A stretch of DNA of 64,000 nucleotides from Mesorhizobium sangaii (GTDB lineage: Bacteria; Pseudomonadota; Alphaproteobacteria; Rhizobiales; Rhizobiaceae): positions 1 to 64,000 of the forward strand of contig NZ_JACHEF010000005.1 of NCBI RefSeq assembly GCF_014207355.1, in the 5' to 3' direction. Shown piece by piece: positions 51,027 through 59,679 of this stretch. A program made the translations under genes and the position numbers. Below the pieces are notes generated by a model. That model did no database searches. It saw only the letters and a list, made by a program, of their open reading frames with translations, and was not told the DNA's origin. The first letter of the stretch is position 1, and each line of letters starts with the position of its first letter.

Positions 51027-51055
51027 TATAAAGGGGTTCACGCTCGAAAACGCAA
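51027..51055 (-). promoter_or_regulatory. rnpB promoter
   Basis: On the minus strand TTGCGT (51055-51050), 17 bases, then TTTATA (51032-51027), placing the start at about 51020 where P1 begins. It is a sigma-70-like match. Confidence 0.7.
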
Positions 51056-51058
51056 ACG

Positions 51059-51083
51059 AAAAAGCCGGCCGCTCGGGCCGGCT
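51059..51083 (-). terminator. Rho-independent terminator of the transglycosylase gene
   Basis: The minus strand reads AGCCGGCC-CGAGC-GGCCGGCT followed by TTTTCG. The 8-bp perfect stem begins 17 bp past the stop and abuts the rnpB promoter. Confidence 0.85.
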
Positions 51084-51099
51084 ACACGCAACCGATCGG

Positions 51100-51780
51100 C
51101 TAAAGCGCCGCCATCTGCACCTTGACCTTGCTGCAATAGGCGGCCGACACTGGGTTCATCCGCGTTGCCGCGTGGCCGGCATTGTATTTCAGGATCGTGC
51201 CGCAGGTGGTGCCGCCGCCGAGATCCTGCGCCATGGCGAGATACTTCATGCCATATTTGATATTGGTGTCGGGGTCGAAGAGGCCCTTGGCCGAACCGTT
51301 GTAGCCCATCATCCGCGCCGTCGCCGGTTTGATCTGCATGAGGCCGATCTCGCCGGCGCTGCCGACCATGTTCGGCCGGTAGTTGCTCTCGATGCTGATG
51401 ACTGCGTGAGCGAGCGAAACCGGTACGCCGTAGCTCGCGGCATAGCGCGCGACGATCGCCGAATACTGACCGCTGCCGGCCACTGCTGCTGTCGACGCAG
51501 CCGCGTTCCTGAGGCCGATCGACGCCGTTGTCGCCATGTCCAAGGTCTTGCGACTGCGCTTGGTCTGCCTTTTGGCGGATTTCTTCGGCTTGGCAAAACT
51601 TGCCTTTTCCATTTTCACGGAAGACCGCTTCGTGGCCTTGGCGTCATGGCCTGCCTTGCTGGGTTTTGCCGATACCTCGACGAGCCCTTGATCCGCCCGC
51701 GGGCTGGCATTTGCGGCGCCGAAGGCAAAAGTCATTACGCCGGCAGCAACAGCTGCCGTTAAAACGGTCAATTTCTGCAT
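51100..51780 (-). CDS. Secreted lytic transglycosylase (SLT family)
   Basis: 226 aa. Signal peptide (MQKLTVLTAAVAAGVMTFAF...ANA), then a basic Lys/Arg/Ser linker (about 45-95), then the SLT domain with catalytic Glu in AVISIESNYRPN and GSAGEIGLMQIKPATARMMGYNG, closing with LKYNAGHAATRMNPVSAAYC. It cleaves the MurNAc-GlcNAc bond in the periplasm. AGGA lies 5 bases before ATG 51780; the extra 15 in-frame codons upstream precede the signal peptide and are rejected. Confidence 0.92.
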   Translation of the reverse strand: MQKLTVLTAAVAAGVMTFAFGAANASPRADQGLVEVSAKPSKAGHDAKATKRSSVKMEKASFAKPKKSAKRQTKRSRKTLDMATTASIGLRNAAASTAAVAGSGQYSAIVARYAASYGVPVSLAHAVISIESNYRPNMVGSAGEIGLMQIKPATARMMGYNGSAKGLFDPDTNIKYGMKYLAMAQDLGGGTTCGTILKYNAGHAATRMNPVSAAYCSKVKVQMAAL

Positions 51781-51990
51781 GTGATCCTGTTCTGTCTGAA
51801 CTGCGCGAAGGTGTTCACGCAGCAACGCCTAATCAATATCGGAACATCCGGGGGCTGTGGGGTCCGACAACTTGCACGCCAGCCGTTTGAAGCTCGAATT
51901 GGTGCCAAACAAGGCCAGGCAAGTCACTTTGAGTGACAGCTTGTAACTTAGGGACTGGAAAGAGGACTTTGGTTGCGGCTTCCCCCGTGG

Positions 51991-52746
51991 TCAAGACCTT
52001 ACGGAAGCAAGCAGCCTTTCTAGCGTCCGCTGTGTCGAGCCATCGGCAACGCCATCCACTTTGCACGGCCGGAAATGCCGCTGAAACGCTTCGACGACAA
52101 TCTCCGTCTGCCGGTCGAAAATGCCTGATATCTCGACGCCATAGCCATAGAGCGCCAGCATCGACTGCAACGCCTCGACATCGGCGCCGGTGTCTCCGGT
52201 CTTGAACACGGCCCCTCGCCTGACGGGTGCAGCCGCCACGAGATGGCCGACGCCGGCCGCAAACAGCGTCCGCCATGGAAACTTCTCGCCCGGATCGACC
52301 TTGCGCCCCGGCGCCACGTCGGAATGCGCCAGCACTCGCTCGGCGGCAATCGAGTGCCGACCTGCGATCCCGGCGCACAAGCCGATCACCGCATCGATCT
52401 GCCGTCTGGGAAAACCGGGATAGCCCAGCGAATGTCCCGGATTGACGATCTCGATGCCTATCGAGCAGGAATTGATGTCGGCGCGTCCGAACCACGAGCT
52501 CTTGCCGGCGTGCCAGGCGCGATCGTTTTCCCTGACCATCTGAACGATGTGGCCATTCTCGTGCACGAGATAGTGCGACGAGACTTCGCTGGCCGGATCG
52601 CACAGCCACGCTTCGGCGCCGGCGCCGGTCGCCATTCCAGTGTAATGCAGCACGATCATGTCGGGCCGGAGAGTGTCGCGCCGCGGACCAAAATTCGGCG
52701 ATACCCTGACCTCGGCGCTAGGCTCGTCGGGCAGGAAGCCGCTCAT
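51991..52746 (-). CDS. N-acetylmuramoyl-L-alanine amidase (Amidase_2) with peptidoglycan-binding domain
   Basis: 251 aa, AmiD-like. Zn-amidase motifs are VLHYTG (His34), SIGIEIVN (Glu99) and AHSDVAPGRKVDPG (His141, Asp151). The C-terminal PG_binding_1 domain spans about 185-245 (ADVEALQSMLALYGYGVEISGIFDRQTEIVVEAFQRHF). No signal peptide is visible, so it may act on recycled wall fragments in the cytosol or leave by another route. Its ATG overlaps the stop of the upstream DnaJ-like gene. Confidence 0.92.
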   Translation of the reverse strand: MSGFLPDEPSAEVRVSPNFGPRRDTLRPDMIVLHYTGMATGAGAEAWLCDPASEVSSHYLVHENGHIVQMVRENDRAWHAGKSSWFGRADINSCSIGIEIVNPGHSLGYPGFPRRQIDAVIGLCAGIAGRHSIAAERVLAHSDVAPGRKVDPGEKFPWRTLFAAGVGHLVAAAPVRRGAVFKTGDTGADVEALQSMLALYGYGVEISGIFDRQTEIVVEAFQRHFRPCKVDGVADGSTQRTLERLLASVRS

Positions 52747-53462
52747 GCGTGCCGCAGGCCCCGCTCGATCATCTCATAGGCGGCGTTGATGGCCGCCACC
52801 CTGGTAGTTGCGATCTTGATGAACTCCTGCGGCAGGCCGCGCGCGATCAGCCGGTCCGGATGATTGTCGGAGACCAGCTTGCGATAGCGCTTCCTGACCT
52901 CTTCGAACGGCTTCCCGCGTTCGATGCCGAGCACGACATAGGGATCACCTGCGCCGAGATTGACGTGCCGCGCCATGATGCTCTCGTAATGGGCCTCGTC
53001 GATGCGGAAAATCTCGGCGATACGATGCAGGAAGTGGCCTTCGCGCTCATGTACCAGCCCGTCGGCCTTGGCGATGTGGAAAAGCCCGTCGAGTATGTCT
53101 TCCAGCATCACGCAGTTGGAATGGCCCGAGCCGCACAGCTGCGCCATCCGCTCGGCATAGGTTTCGAAACCGGCCACGTCGCGCTGGGCGAGATCGAACA
53201 GCCGCGCCACATTGCGCGTCTCCTTCGGTGGTACCTCGAATATTTCCTGGAACGCGCGCACCTCGTCCTGGGTCACGATACCATCGGCCTTGGCCATCTT
53301 TGCCGACAGCGCGATCATCGCCACCGAGAAGGCGACACGCCGGCGCAGGTCGGCGTCGCCGGAGAAGACCGTGCGCACGGCCTCTACGACGTCGGCGATG
53401 CCCGACGAGGTTGAGGATGAAACGCGTGTGATGAACTCGCCAAGGCGATCCCAAATCGACAT
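52743..53462 (-). CDS. TerB/DnaJ-domain co-chaperone (DjlA-like)
   Basis: 239 aa. A TerB-like helical domain (about 35-165; AKADGIVTQDEVRAFQEIF and AKADGLVHEREGHFLHRIAEIF repeat the acidic motif) is followed by a C-terminal J domain (DPYVVLGIERGKPFEEVRKRYRKLVSDNHPDRL) with HPD at 201-203. It lacks the N-terminal membrane anchor of E. coli DjlA. J proteins stimulate DnaK. The stop overlaps the amidase start, so the two are made together. Confidence 0.9.
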   Translation of the reverse strand: MSIWDRLGEFITRVSSSTSSGIADVVEAVRTVFSGDADLRRRVAFSVAMIALSAKMAKADGIVTQDEVRAFQEIFEVPPKETRNVARLFDLAQRDVAGFETYAERMAQLCGSGHSNCVMLEDILDGLFHIAKADGLVHEREGHFLHRIAEIFRIDEAHYESIMARHVNLGAGDPYVVLGIERGKPFEEVRKRYRKLVSDNHPDRLIARGLPQEFIKIATTRVAAINAAYEMIERGLRHA

Positions 53463-53557
53463 GGCCTGCTTCTTAGGGCCACGGCCCCTTGCTATCAAGA
53501 CGGGACAGTGCCGCAGCCTTGGCGCAACCGAACAGTCAAGGGCGAGACAATAAGAGA

Positions 53558-53580
53558 AAGGCCAGCGCGCAGCTGGCCTT
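53558..53580 (-). terminator. Rho-independent terminator of the small lipoprotein gene
   Basis: Minus strand: AAGGCCAGC-TGCGC-GCTGGCCTT followed by TCTCTTATT. The 9-bp perfect stem begins 33 bp past the stop. Confidence 0.8.
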
Positions 53581-53612
53581 CCTCAATCATCACACCAGTA
53601 CTGCTTTGCTGA

Positions 53613-53873
53613 CTACTGCGCGGGCGCAGGAGCTGGTGTTGCCGGAGCCGGCTCGGCAGGCTTCTCGGGTGTGATGCTCTTCGTGGTCGAGTTATCGGTT
53701 GCCGGAGGCGTTGCTGCCGGCGGCGTAGCTTCCGGCGTCGCCGGCTTCATCGGCTGCTCGGTGGCCGGCGGATTGGTGCTCTGGGTGGTGGTGTTGTCCG
53801 TGCCGCTGTCGCTACAGGCAGCAACGCCAAGCAACGCCAAGGCGGAAACGGACGCAAAAATGAGCTTTTTCAT
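53613..53873 (-). CDS. Small Pro/Thr/Ala-rich lipoprotein
   Basis: 86 aa. A lipoprotein signal peptide (MKKLIFASVSALALLGVAAC, Cys20) is followed by a wholly low-complexity tail of Thr, Pro, Ala, Glu and Lys (for example TPEATPPAATPPATDNSTT and EPAPATPAPAPAQ). No fold is expected. It may be a wall-spanning or surface-exposed spacer. The family is not recognised. A terminator follows, so it is monocistronic. The signal sequence and terminator support it as real. Confidence 0.75.
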   Translation of the reverse strand: MKKLIFASVSALALLGVAACSDSGTDNTTTQSTNPPATEQPMKPATPEATPPAATPPATDNSTTKSITPEKPAEPAPATPAPAPAQ

Positions 53874-54063
53874 AACATTTCTCCTTCACTACACGTTCAC
53901 GTTGTGGTGAACGGTCGAAGGGGAAATGCATCAGACGGCCATGAGTTTCGTAACGTTGCGTTTCCGGATGTAATATCATCTGGCCCGTTTGCGATTGCCG
54001 GCCAGACAACGGCGAACTAACAGGATGTGTTGAACCATCGAACTGAAACTGCCGGGAGCTGCC

Positions 54064-57000
54064 ATGACCGCGACGTGGGATTTCTGGATCGATCGCGGCG
54101 GCACCTTCACCGACGTCATCGGCCGCGACCCGCAAGGCGGGCTGCACCCGCGCAAGCTTCTCTCCGAAAATCCCGAAGCCTATGCCGATGCCGCCATCCA
54201 GGGCATCCGCGACCTTCTCGGCCTGTCCTCCGGCGCGATCCCGCCCGGCCTGATCGGTGACATCAAGATGGGCACCACCGTCGCCACCAACGCCCTCCTG
54301 GAGCGCAAGGGCGACCGGGTGCTGCTGCTCATCACCAACGGCTTTCGGGATGCGCTGAAGATCGCCTACCAGGCGCGGCCGGACATCTTCGCCAAGGAGA
54401 TCATCCTTCCCGAACAGCTCTATGAGCGCGTCATCGAGGTCGATGAGCGCGTGCGCGCCGATGGCAGCATCGAACGGCTGCTCGACATCGCCTCTTGCCG
54501 GCCGGCGATCGAGCAGGCGAAAGCCGATGGCATCGACGCAGTCGCCATCGTCTTCATGCATGCCTGGAAATATCCAGACCACGAGAAGGCGGTGGCAAAA
54601 GTCTGCCGAAAGCTCGGCTTCGGCCAGGTTTCCGTCAGCCATGAGGTGTCGCCGCTGATCAAGTTGGTCGGCCGCGGCGACACCGCCGTTGTCGACGCCT
54701 ATCTGTCGCCGATCCTGTCGAGATATGTGCAGAAGGTGGCTGGGGAATTGGGCGCGGCGCCCGGCCAAGCTCCCCACCTCATGTTCATGATGTCTTCCGG
54801 CGGCCTGACCGCCGCCGATATGTTTCAGGGCAAGGATGCGTTGTTATCCGGGCCGGCCGGCGGCGTTGTCGGTATGGTGGAGACGGCGAAGCTTGCCGGC
54901 TTCGGCAAGGTCATCGGTTTCGACATGGGCGGCACTTCCACCGATGTCGCCCACTATGACGGCGAATATGAGCGTGCCTTCGACACCGAGGTGGCCGGCG
55001 TACGGATCCGCGCGCCGATGATGCGCATCCACACCGTCGCCGCCGGCGGCGGCTCGATCCTGCACTACGAGGCCGGCCGTTTCCGCGCCGGACCCGATTC
55101 CGCCGGCGCCAATCCCGGCCCGGCCGCCTACCGCCGCGGCGGCCCACTGGCCGTTACCGACGCCAATGTCATGCTGGGCAAGCTGCAGCCCGATTTCTTT
55201 CCGAAGATCTTTGGTCCCGCCCAGGACCAGCCGCTCGACGTCGAGACGGTGCGCGAAAATTTCACCGCGCTGGCCGCCGAAATCGGCGATGGCCGCACGC
55301 CGGAGGCTGTCGCCGAAGGGTTCGTTACCATCGCCGTGGAAAACATGGCCAATGCCATCAAGAAGATTTCCGTCCAGCGCGGCTACGACGTTACCGAATA
55401 TCTGCTCAATTGCTTCGGTGGCGCCGGCGGCCAGCATGCTTGCCTGGTTGCCGACGCGCTCGGCATGGAAGCGGTGCTGATTCATCCCTTCTCCGGCCTT
55501 CTGTCGGCCTATGGCATCGGCTTGTCCTCGGTTTTCGCCTCGCGCCAGCAGGCGCTGCTGAAGCCGCTGGCGGAAGAGTCCAGAACCGAGATCGGCAACC
55601 TGATTGCCACCTTGAGAAAAGCCGTCCTCGCCGAATTCGCAGTGCAGGGCATCGCCGAGGATAGGGTTGCCGCGAAGCCGGTGCTCCACATTCGATATGA
55701 CGGCACCGACACGACACTGCCGGTGAATTTCGAGGAAGACTCGATTTTCAAGGCCAAGCGCGACTTCGAAATGGCCCACAAGGCGCAGTTCGGTTTCGTC
55801 TATGACAACAAGCCGATGATCGTCGAGACCGTCGGCGTCGAGGGCACAGACACCGGCGGCACGGGACGCGACGAAAGCGATTCCGCGCTCGAAGACATCG
55901 CCGCAAGTTCTTCGGAGGTTGGAAAAATCTTTTCCGACGGCATCTGGCGCGACGCCGGCATCCTTCGCCGCGAAGGGCTCAAGCCCGGGCACAGAATTGC
56001 CGGCCCTGCGCTGATCATCGAGCCGAACCAGACGATCGTGGTCGAGCCGGGCTGGCAGGCCGAGATCACCGCCAAGAACCATGTGCTGCTGCGTCGCGTC
56101 GAGGAGAAACACCGGCAGGCGGCGCTCGGCACCGAGGCCGATCCGGTGATGCTGGAAGTCTTCAACAATCTGTTCATGTCGATCGCCGAGCAGATGGGCG
56201 TGACGCTGCAGAACACCGCCTATTCCGTCAACATCAAGGAGCGGCTGGATTTCTCCTGCGCCGTCTTTGACCGCAGTGGCGCGCTTGTCGCCAATGCGCC
56301 ACACATGCCGGTGCATCTTGGCTCCATGGATCGCTCGGTCGAAACCATCATCCGGCTGAATTCAGGCGACATCCACCCCGGCGACGTCTTTGCCCTCAAC
56401 GCCCCCTACAATGGCGGCACGCATCTGCCCGATATCACCGTGGTGACGCCGGTTTTCGACGACGCCCAGCAGAAAATCCTCTTCTGGGCCGCCTCGCGTG
56501 GCCACCACGCCGATATCGGCGGCACGGCGCCGGGCTCGATGACGCCGCTGGCTACCACGGTCGACGAGGAAGGCGTGCTGTTCGACAATTTCCGCATCGT
56601 CGATCGCGGCCGCTTCCGCGAGAAAGAGCTGGAAACGCTGCTCACCGACCATCCCTGGCCGGCCCGCAATCCGCACCAGAACATCGCCGACCTCAAGGCG
56701 CAGATCGCCGCCAACGAGAAAGGCGTCGCCGAACTGCGCAAGATGGTCGCGCATTTCGGCCTCGATGTCGTCGAAGCCTATATGGGCCATGTCCAGGATA
56801 ACGCAGCCGAAAGCGTACGCCGCGTGCTGGAGCGGCTGCCGGACGCTTCCGAATATGAATATCCGACCGACACTGGCCAGCTCATCAAGGTGAAGATCAC
56901 GGTGGATCGGCAACGTCGCGAAGCGACAGTCGACTTCACCGGCACGTCGCCGGTCATGAAGAACAATTTCAATGCGCCCGAGCCGGTTGCCCGCGCGGCC

Positions 57001-57684
57001 GTCCTCTATGCCTTCCGCGTCATGGTCGAAGACATGATCCCGATGAATGCCGGCTGTTTGCGGCCAATCAACATCATTATTCCTGACGGCTGCATGCTCA
57101 AACCCGCCTATCCTGCCGCCGTTGTCGCCGGCAATGTCGAGACCTCGCAGCACGTCACCAACGCGCTGTTCGGCGCCATGGGCGCCATGGCCAATGCGCA
57201 AGGCACCATGAACAACCTGACCTTCGGCAACAAGCAGTACCAGTATTACGAGACGATCTGTTCCGGCTCACCCGCCGGCCAAATGAACTCCGGCCGCGGC
57301 TTTGCCGGCACTTCCGGCGTCCACACCCACATGACCAATTCGCGCCTCACCGACCCGGAAGTGCTGGAACTGCGCTTTCCGGTGCTGCTCGAGGATTTCC
57401 ACATCCGGGAAGGTTCCGGCGGCAAAGGCAGATGGAGCGCCGGCGACGGCACCAAGCGCACCATCCGTTTCCTCGAGAAGATGGAATGCGCAATCCTGTC
57501 CTCGCATCGCAACCGCCCGCCGCAAGGCTTGGACGGTGGCGGCGACGGCGAAGTCGGGTCGACCAAGGTCCGCCGCAAGGACGGCACGATCGACGTGCTG
57601 AAGGCCTGCGACCAGACCGTGCTTCAGGCCGGTGACGCCGTCATCCTGACGACGCCCACGCCGGGCGGGTTTGGCAAGGCCTGA
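54064..57684 (+). CDS. 5-oxoprolinase / hydantoinase A+B fusion
   Basis: 1206 aa, full length for eukaryote-like OPLAH. The N-terminal HyuA half (1-690) has [36 protein letters not shown] and [19 protein letters not shown]. The C-terminal HyuB half starts near residue 700 ([42 protein letters not shown]). It hydrolyses 5-oxoproline (or a hydantoin) to the amino acid with ATP. GGGAG lies about 6 bases before the ATG. The two halves are separate genes in most bacteria; here they are fused. Confidence 0.92.
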   Translation: MTATWDFWIDRGGTFTDVIGRDPQGGLHPRKLLSENPEAYADAAIQGIRDLLGLSSGAIPPGLIGDIKMGTTVATNALLERKGDRVLLLITNGFRDALKIAYQARPDIFAKEIILPEQLYERVIEVDERVRADGSIERLLDIASCRPAIEQAKADGIDAVAIVFMHAWKYPDHEKAVAKVCRKLGFGQVSVSHEVSPLIKLVGRGDTAVVDAYLSPILSRYVQKVAGELGAAPGQAPHLMFMMSSGGLTAADMFQGKDALLSGPAGGVVGMVETAKLAGFGKVIGFDMGGTSTDVAHYDGEYERAFDTEVAGVRIRAPMMRIHTVAAGGGSILHYEAGRFRAGPDSAGANPGPAAYRRGGPLAVTDANVMLGKLQPDFFPKIFGPAQDQPLDVETVRENFTALAAEIGDGRTPEAVAEGFVTIAVENMANAIKKISVQRGYDVTEYLLNCFGGAGGQHACLVADALGMEAVLIHPFSGLLSAYGIGLSSVFASRQQALLKPLAEESRTEIGNLIATLRKAVLAEFAVQGIAEDRVAAKPVLHIRYDGTDTTLPVNFEEDSIFKAKRDFEMAHKAQFGFVYDNKPMIVETVGVEGTDTGGTGRDESDSALEDIAASSSEVGKIFSDGIWRDAGILRREGLKPGHRIAGPALIIEPNQTIVVEPGWQAEITAKNHVLLRRVEEKHRQAALGTEADPVMLEVFNNLFMSIAEQMGVTLQNTAYSVNIKERLDFSCAVFDRSGALVANAPHMPVHLGSMDRSVETIIRLNSGDIHPGDVFALNAPYNGGTHLPDITVVTPVFDDAQQKILFWAASRGHHADIGGTAPGSMTPLATTVDEEGVLFDNFRIVDRGRFREKELETLLTDHPWPARNPHQNIADLKAQIAANEKGVAELRKMVAHFGLDVVEAYMGHVQDNAAESVRRVLERLPDASEYEYPTDTGQLIKVKITVDRQRREATVDFTGTSPVMKNNFNAPEPVARAAVLYAFRVMVEDMIPMNAGCLRPINIIIPDGCMLKPAYPAAVVAGNVETSQHVTNALFGAMGAMANAQGTMNNLTFGNKQYQYYETICSGSPAGQMNSGRGFAGTSGVHTHMTNSRLTDPEVLELRFPVLLEDFHIREGSGGKGRWSAGDGTKRTIRFLEKMECAILSSHRNRPPQGLDGGGDGEVGSTKVRRKDGTIDVLKACDQTVLQAGDAVILTTPTPGGFGKA

Positions 57685-57688
57685 ACTT

Positions 57689-57717
57689 GCGTCAACAGGC
57701 TGTCACCGGCCTGTCAT
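57689..57717 (+). promoter_or_regulatory. Pho box upstream of btaAB
   Basis: CTGTCAC at 57700 and CTGTCAT at 57711 are direct repeats 11 bp apart with the 4-base spacer CGGC, matching the PhoB-box layout. A weaker GCGTCAA at 57689 keeps the 11-bp phase. It starts 5 bp past the oxoprolinase stop and 50 bp before btaA. Confidence 0.8.
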
Positions 57718-57766
57718 GACCCTGCGCTACCCGCTTGCGCCAAAGCAAATGGGGAATCACCTTGCC

Positions 57767-59014
57767 ATGACGGACGTTTCCGCAGATCTGGTTTTTCGCC
57801 GCGGCAAGGAAGTTGGAAAAGCCGTCTACCAGAACCGCCCGCTGTCGAAGGCCGGCATTTCGGAGCGGCTGTTCGCCTTCCTGTTTTCCGGCCTCGTCTA
57901 CCCGCAGATCTGGGAGGACCCCGATGTCGACATGGAGGCGATGCAGCTTGGCCAGGGTCACCGCGTCGTCACCATCGCCTCGGGCGGCTGCAACATCCTC
58001 GCCTACCTGACCCGTTCGCCGGCACAAATTGACGCCGTCGACCTCAATGCAGCGCATATCGCGTTGAACCGCATGAAGCTGGAGGCAGTGCGCCACCTGC
58101 CTTCGCAGGGCGATCTGTTCCGCTTCTTCGGCGCCGCCGACACCAGCCACAATTCGGAAGCCTACGATCGTTTCATCGCGCCGCATCTCGACCCGGTCAG
58201 CCGTCACTATTGGGAGCGCCGCAACTGGCGCGGCCGCCGGCGCATCGCTGTCTTCGATCGCAATTTCTACCAGACCGGCCTGCTCGGCCTGTTCATCGCC
58301 ATGGGCCATCGCACGGCAAAGTTCTTCGGCGTCGATCCTGCCGGCATCATGCAGGCCCGCAACATCGGCGAACAGCGCCGCTTCTTCAACGAGGAACTGG
58401 CGCCGGTCTTCGACAAGCCGCTGCTGAAATGGGCGACATCGCGCAAAGCTTCGCTGTTCGGCCTCGGCATTCCACCGGCGCAGTACGATTCGCTGATCAC
58501 CTCCGGTGACGGCACCATGGCCAGTGTGCTCAAGGCCCGGCTGGAAAAGCTCGCTTGCGATTTTCCGCTGGTGAACAACTACTTCGCCTGGCAGGCTTTT
58601 GCCCGCCGCTATCCGAACCCCGGCGAGGCCGCCCTGCCAGCCTACCTCGAAAAGGAGAATTACGAGACCATCCGCGGCAATGTCGACCGCGTCGCCATCC
58701 ACCATGCCAACCTGATCGAGTTCCTTGCCGGCAAGGATGCAGGCGCGGTCGACCGCTTCATCCTGCTCGATGCGCAGGACTGGATGACCGATGACCAGCT
58801 CAATGCGCTGTGGGCGGAAATCACCCGCACCGCGTCGGCCGGCGCCCGCGTCATCTTCCGCACCGCCGCCGAGCCCAGCCTGTTGCCCGGTCGGGTTTCC
58901 AGCTCACTGCTCGACCAGTGGAATTATCAGGACGAGGCGTCGCGCGAATTCTCGGCCCGCGACCGCTCGGCCATCTATGGCGGCTTCCATCTCTACGTGA
59001 AGCGCGCGGCATGA
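57767..59014 (+). CDS. btaA: S-adenosylmethionine:diacylglycerol 3-amino-3-carboxypropyltransferase BtaA
   Basis: 415 aa, DUF3419 family. It contains ISERLFAFLFSGLVYPQIWEDPDVDMEAMQL, the SAM-site region HRVVTIASGGCNILAYLTRSPAQIDAVDLNAAHIALNRMKL and a second AdoMet-like block near FILLDAQDWM. It transfers the aminocarboxypropyl group of SAM to diacylglycerol, the first step to the betaine lipid DGTS. ATG 57767 is used; in-frame ATGs at 57749 and 57716 are alternatives. It sits behind a Pho box and overlaps btaB. Confidence 0.9.
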   Translation: MTDVSADLVFRRGKEVGKAVYQNRPLSKAGISERLFAFLFSGLVYPQIWEDPDVDMEAMQLGQGHRVVTIASGGCNILAYLTRSPAQIDAVDLNAAHIALNRMKLEAVRHLPSQGDLFRFFGAADTSHNSEAYDRFIAPHLDPVSRHYWERRNWRGRRRIAVFDRNFYQTGLLGLFIAMGHRTAKFFGVDPAGIMQARNIGEQRRFFNEELAPVFDKPLLKWATSRKASLFGLGIPPAQYDSLITSGDGTMASVLKARLEKLACDFPLVNNYFAWQAFARRYPNPGEAALPAYLEKENYETIRGNVDRVAIHHANLIEFLAGKDAGAVDRFILLDAQDWMTDDQLNALWAEITRTASAGARVIFRTAAEPSLLPGRVSSSLLDQWNYQDEASREFSARDRSAIYGGFHLYVKRAA

Positions 59015-59676
59015 GCACCACCGAACTGCCGGCCAACCATGCCGAACTGATGGACGGCGTCTACCGCTGGCAGCGCCACATCTATGACCTGACCCGCAAA
59101 TACTATTTGCTCGGCCGCGACCTGATGATCTCGGGGCTCGACGTACCGGCTGGTGGCACCGTGCTTGAACTCGGCTGCGGCACCGGCCGCAACATCATCC
59201 TGGCCGCCCGTCGCTACCCCGACGCCCGCTTCTTCGGCCTCGATATTTCGGCCGAAATGCTGGAGACGGCCGGCACTGCCATTGCCCGCGAAGGCTTGTC
59301 GGGCCGCGTCACTCTGGCGAGGGGCGACGCCACCGACTTCGACGCGGGCGCGCTTTACGGTGTCGAACGGTTCGACCGCATCTTCGTATCCTATTCGCTG
59401 TCGATGATCCCTGGCTGGGAAAAGACGGTGTCGGCGGCACTTGCTGCGCTGTCACCGAATGGTTCGCTGCACGTCGTCGATTTCGGTCAGCAGGAAGGCC
59501 TGCCAGGCTGGTTCCGGGCGTTGCTGCGTGGCTGGCTCAAGAAGTTCCATGTCGCGCCGCGCTCGACTCTGCGCGAGGTTCTGGAATCGGAATCTCGTCG
59601 AACCGGTGCAAGCTTCCGTTTCCGCACGCTTTATCGCGGCTATGCCTGGCTCGGCGTGATCGGGCCGCGTCCGTAG
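59011..59676 (+). CDS. btaB: SAM-dependent N-methyltransferase BtaB (betaine lipid synthesis)
   Basis: 221 aa. Class I methyltransferase with GGTVLELGCGTGRNIILAARRYPDARFFGLDIS, acidic ARGDATDF, and post-motif IFVSYSLSMIPGWEKTV. It adds three methyl groups to diacylglycerylhomoserine to give DGTS. The ATG overlaps the btaA stop (ATGA). It converges with the next gene with only 3 bp between the stops. Confidence 0.9.
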   Translation: MSTTELPANHAELMDGVYRWQRHIYDLTRKYYLLGRDLMISGLDVPAGGTVLELGCGTGRNIILAARRYPDARFFGLDISAEMLETAGTAIAREGLSGRVTLARGDATDFDAGALYGVERFDRIFVSYSLSMIPGWEKTVSAALAALSPNGSLHVVDFGQQEGLPGWFRALLRGWLKKFHVAPRSTLREVLESESRRTGASFRFRTLYRGYAWLGVIGPRP

Positions 59677-59679
59677 AAG

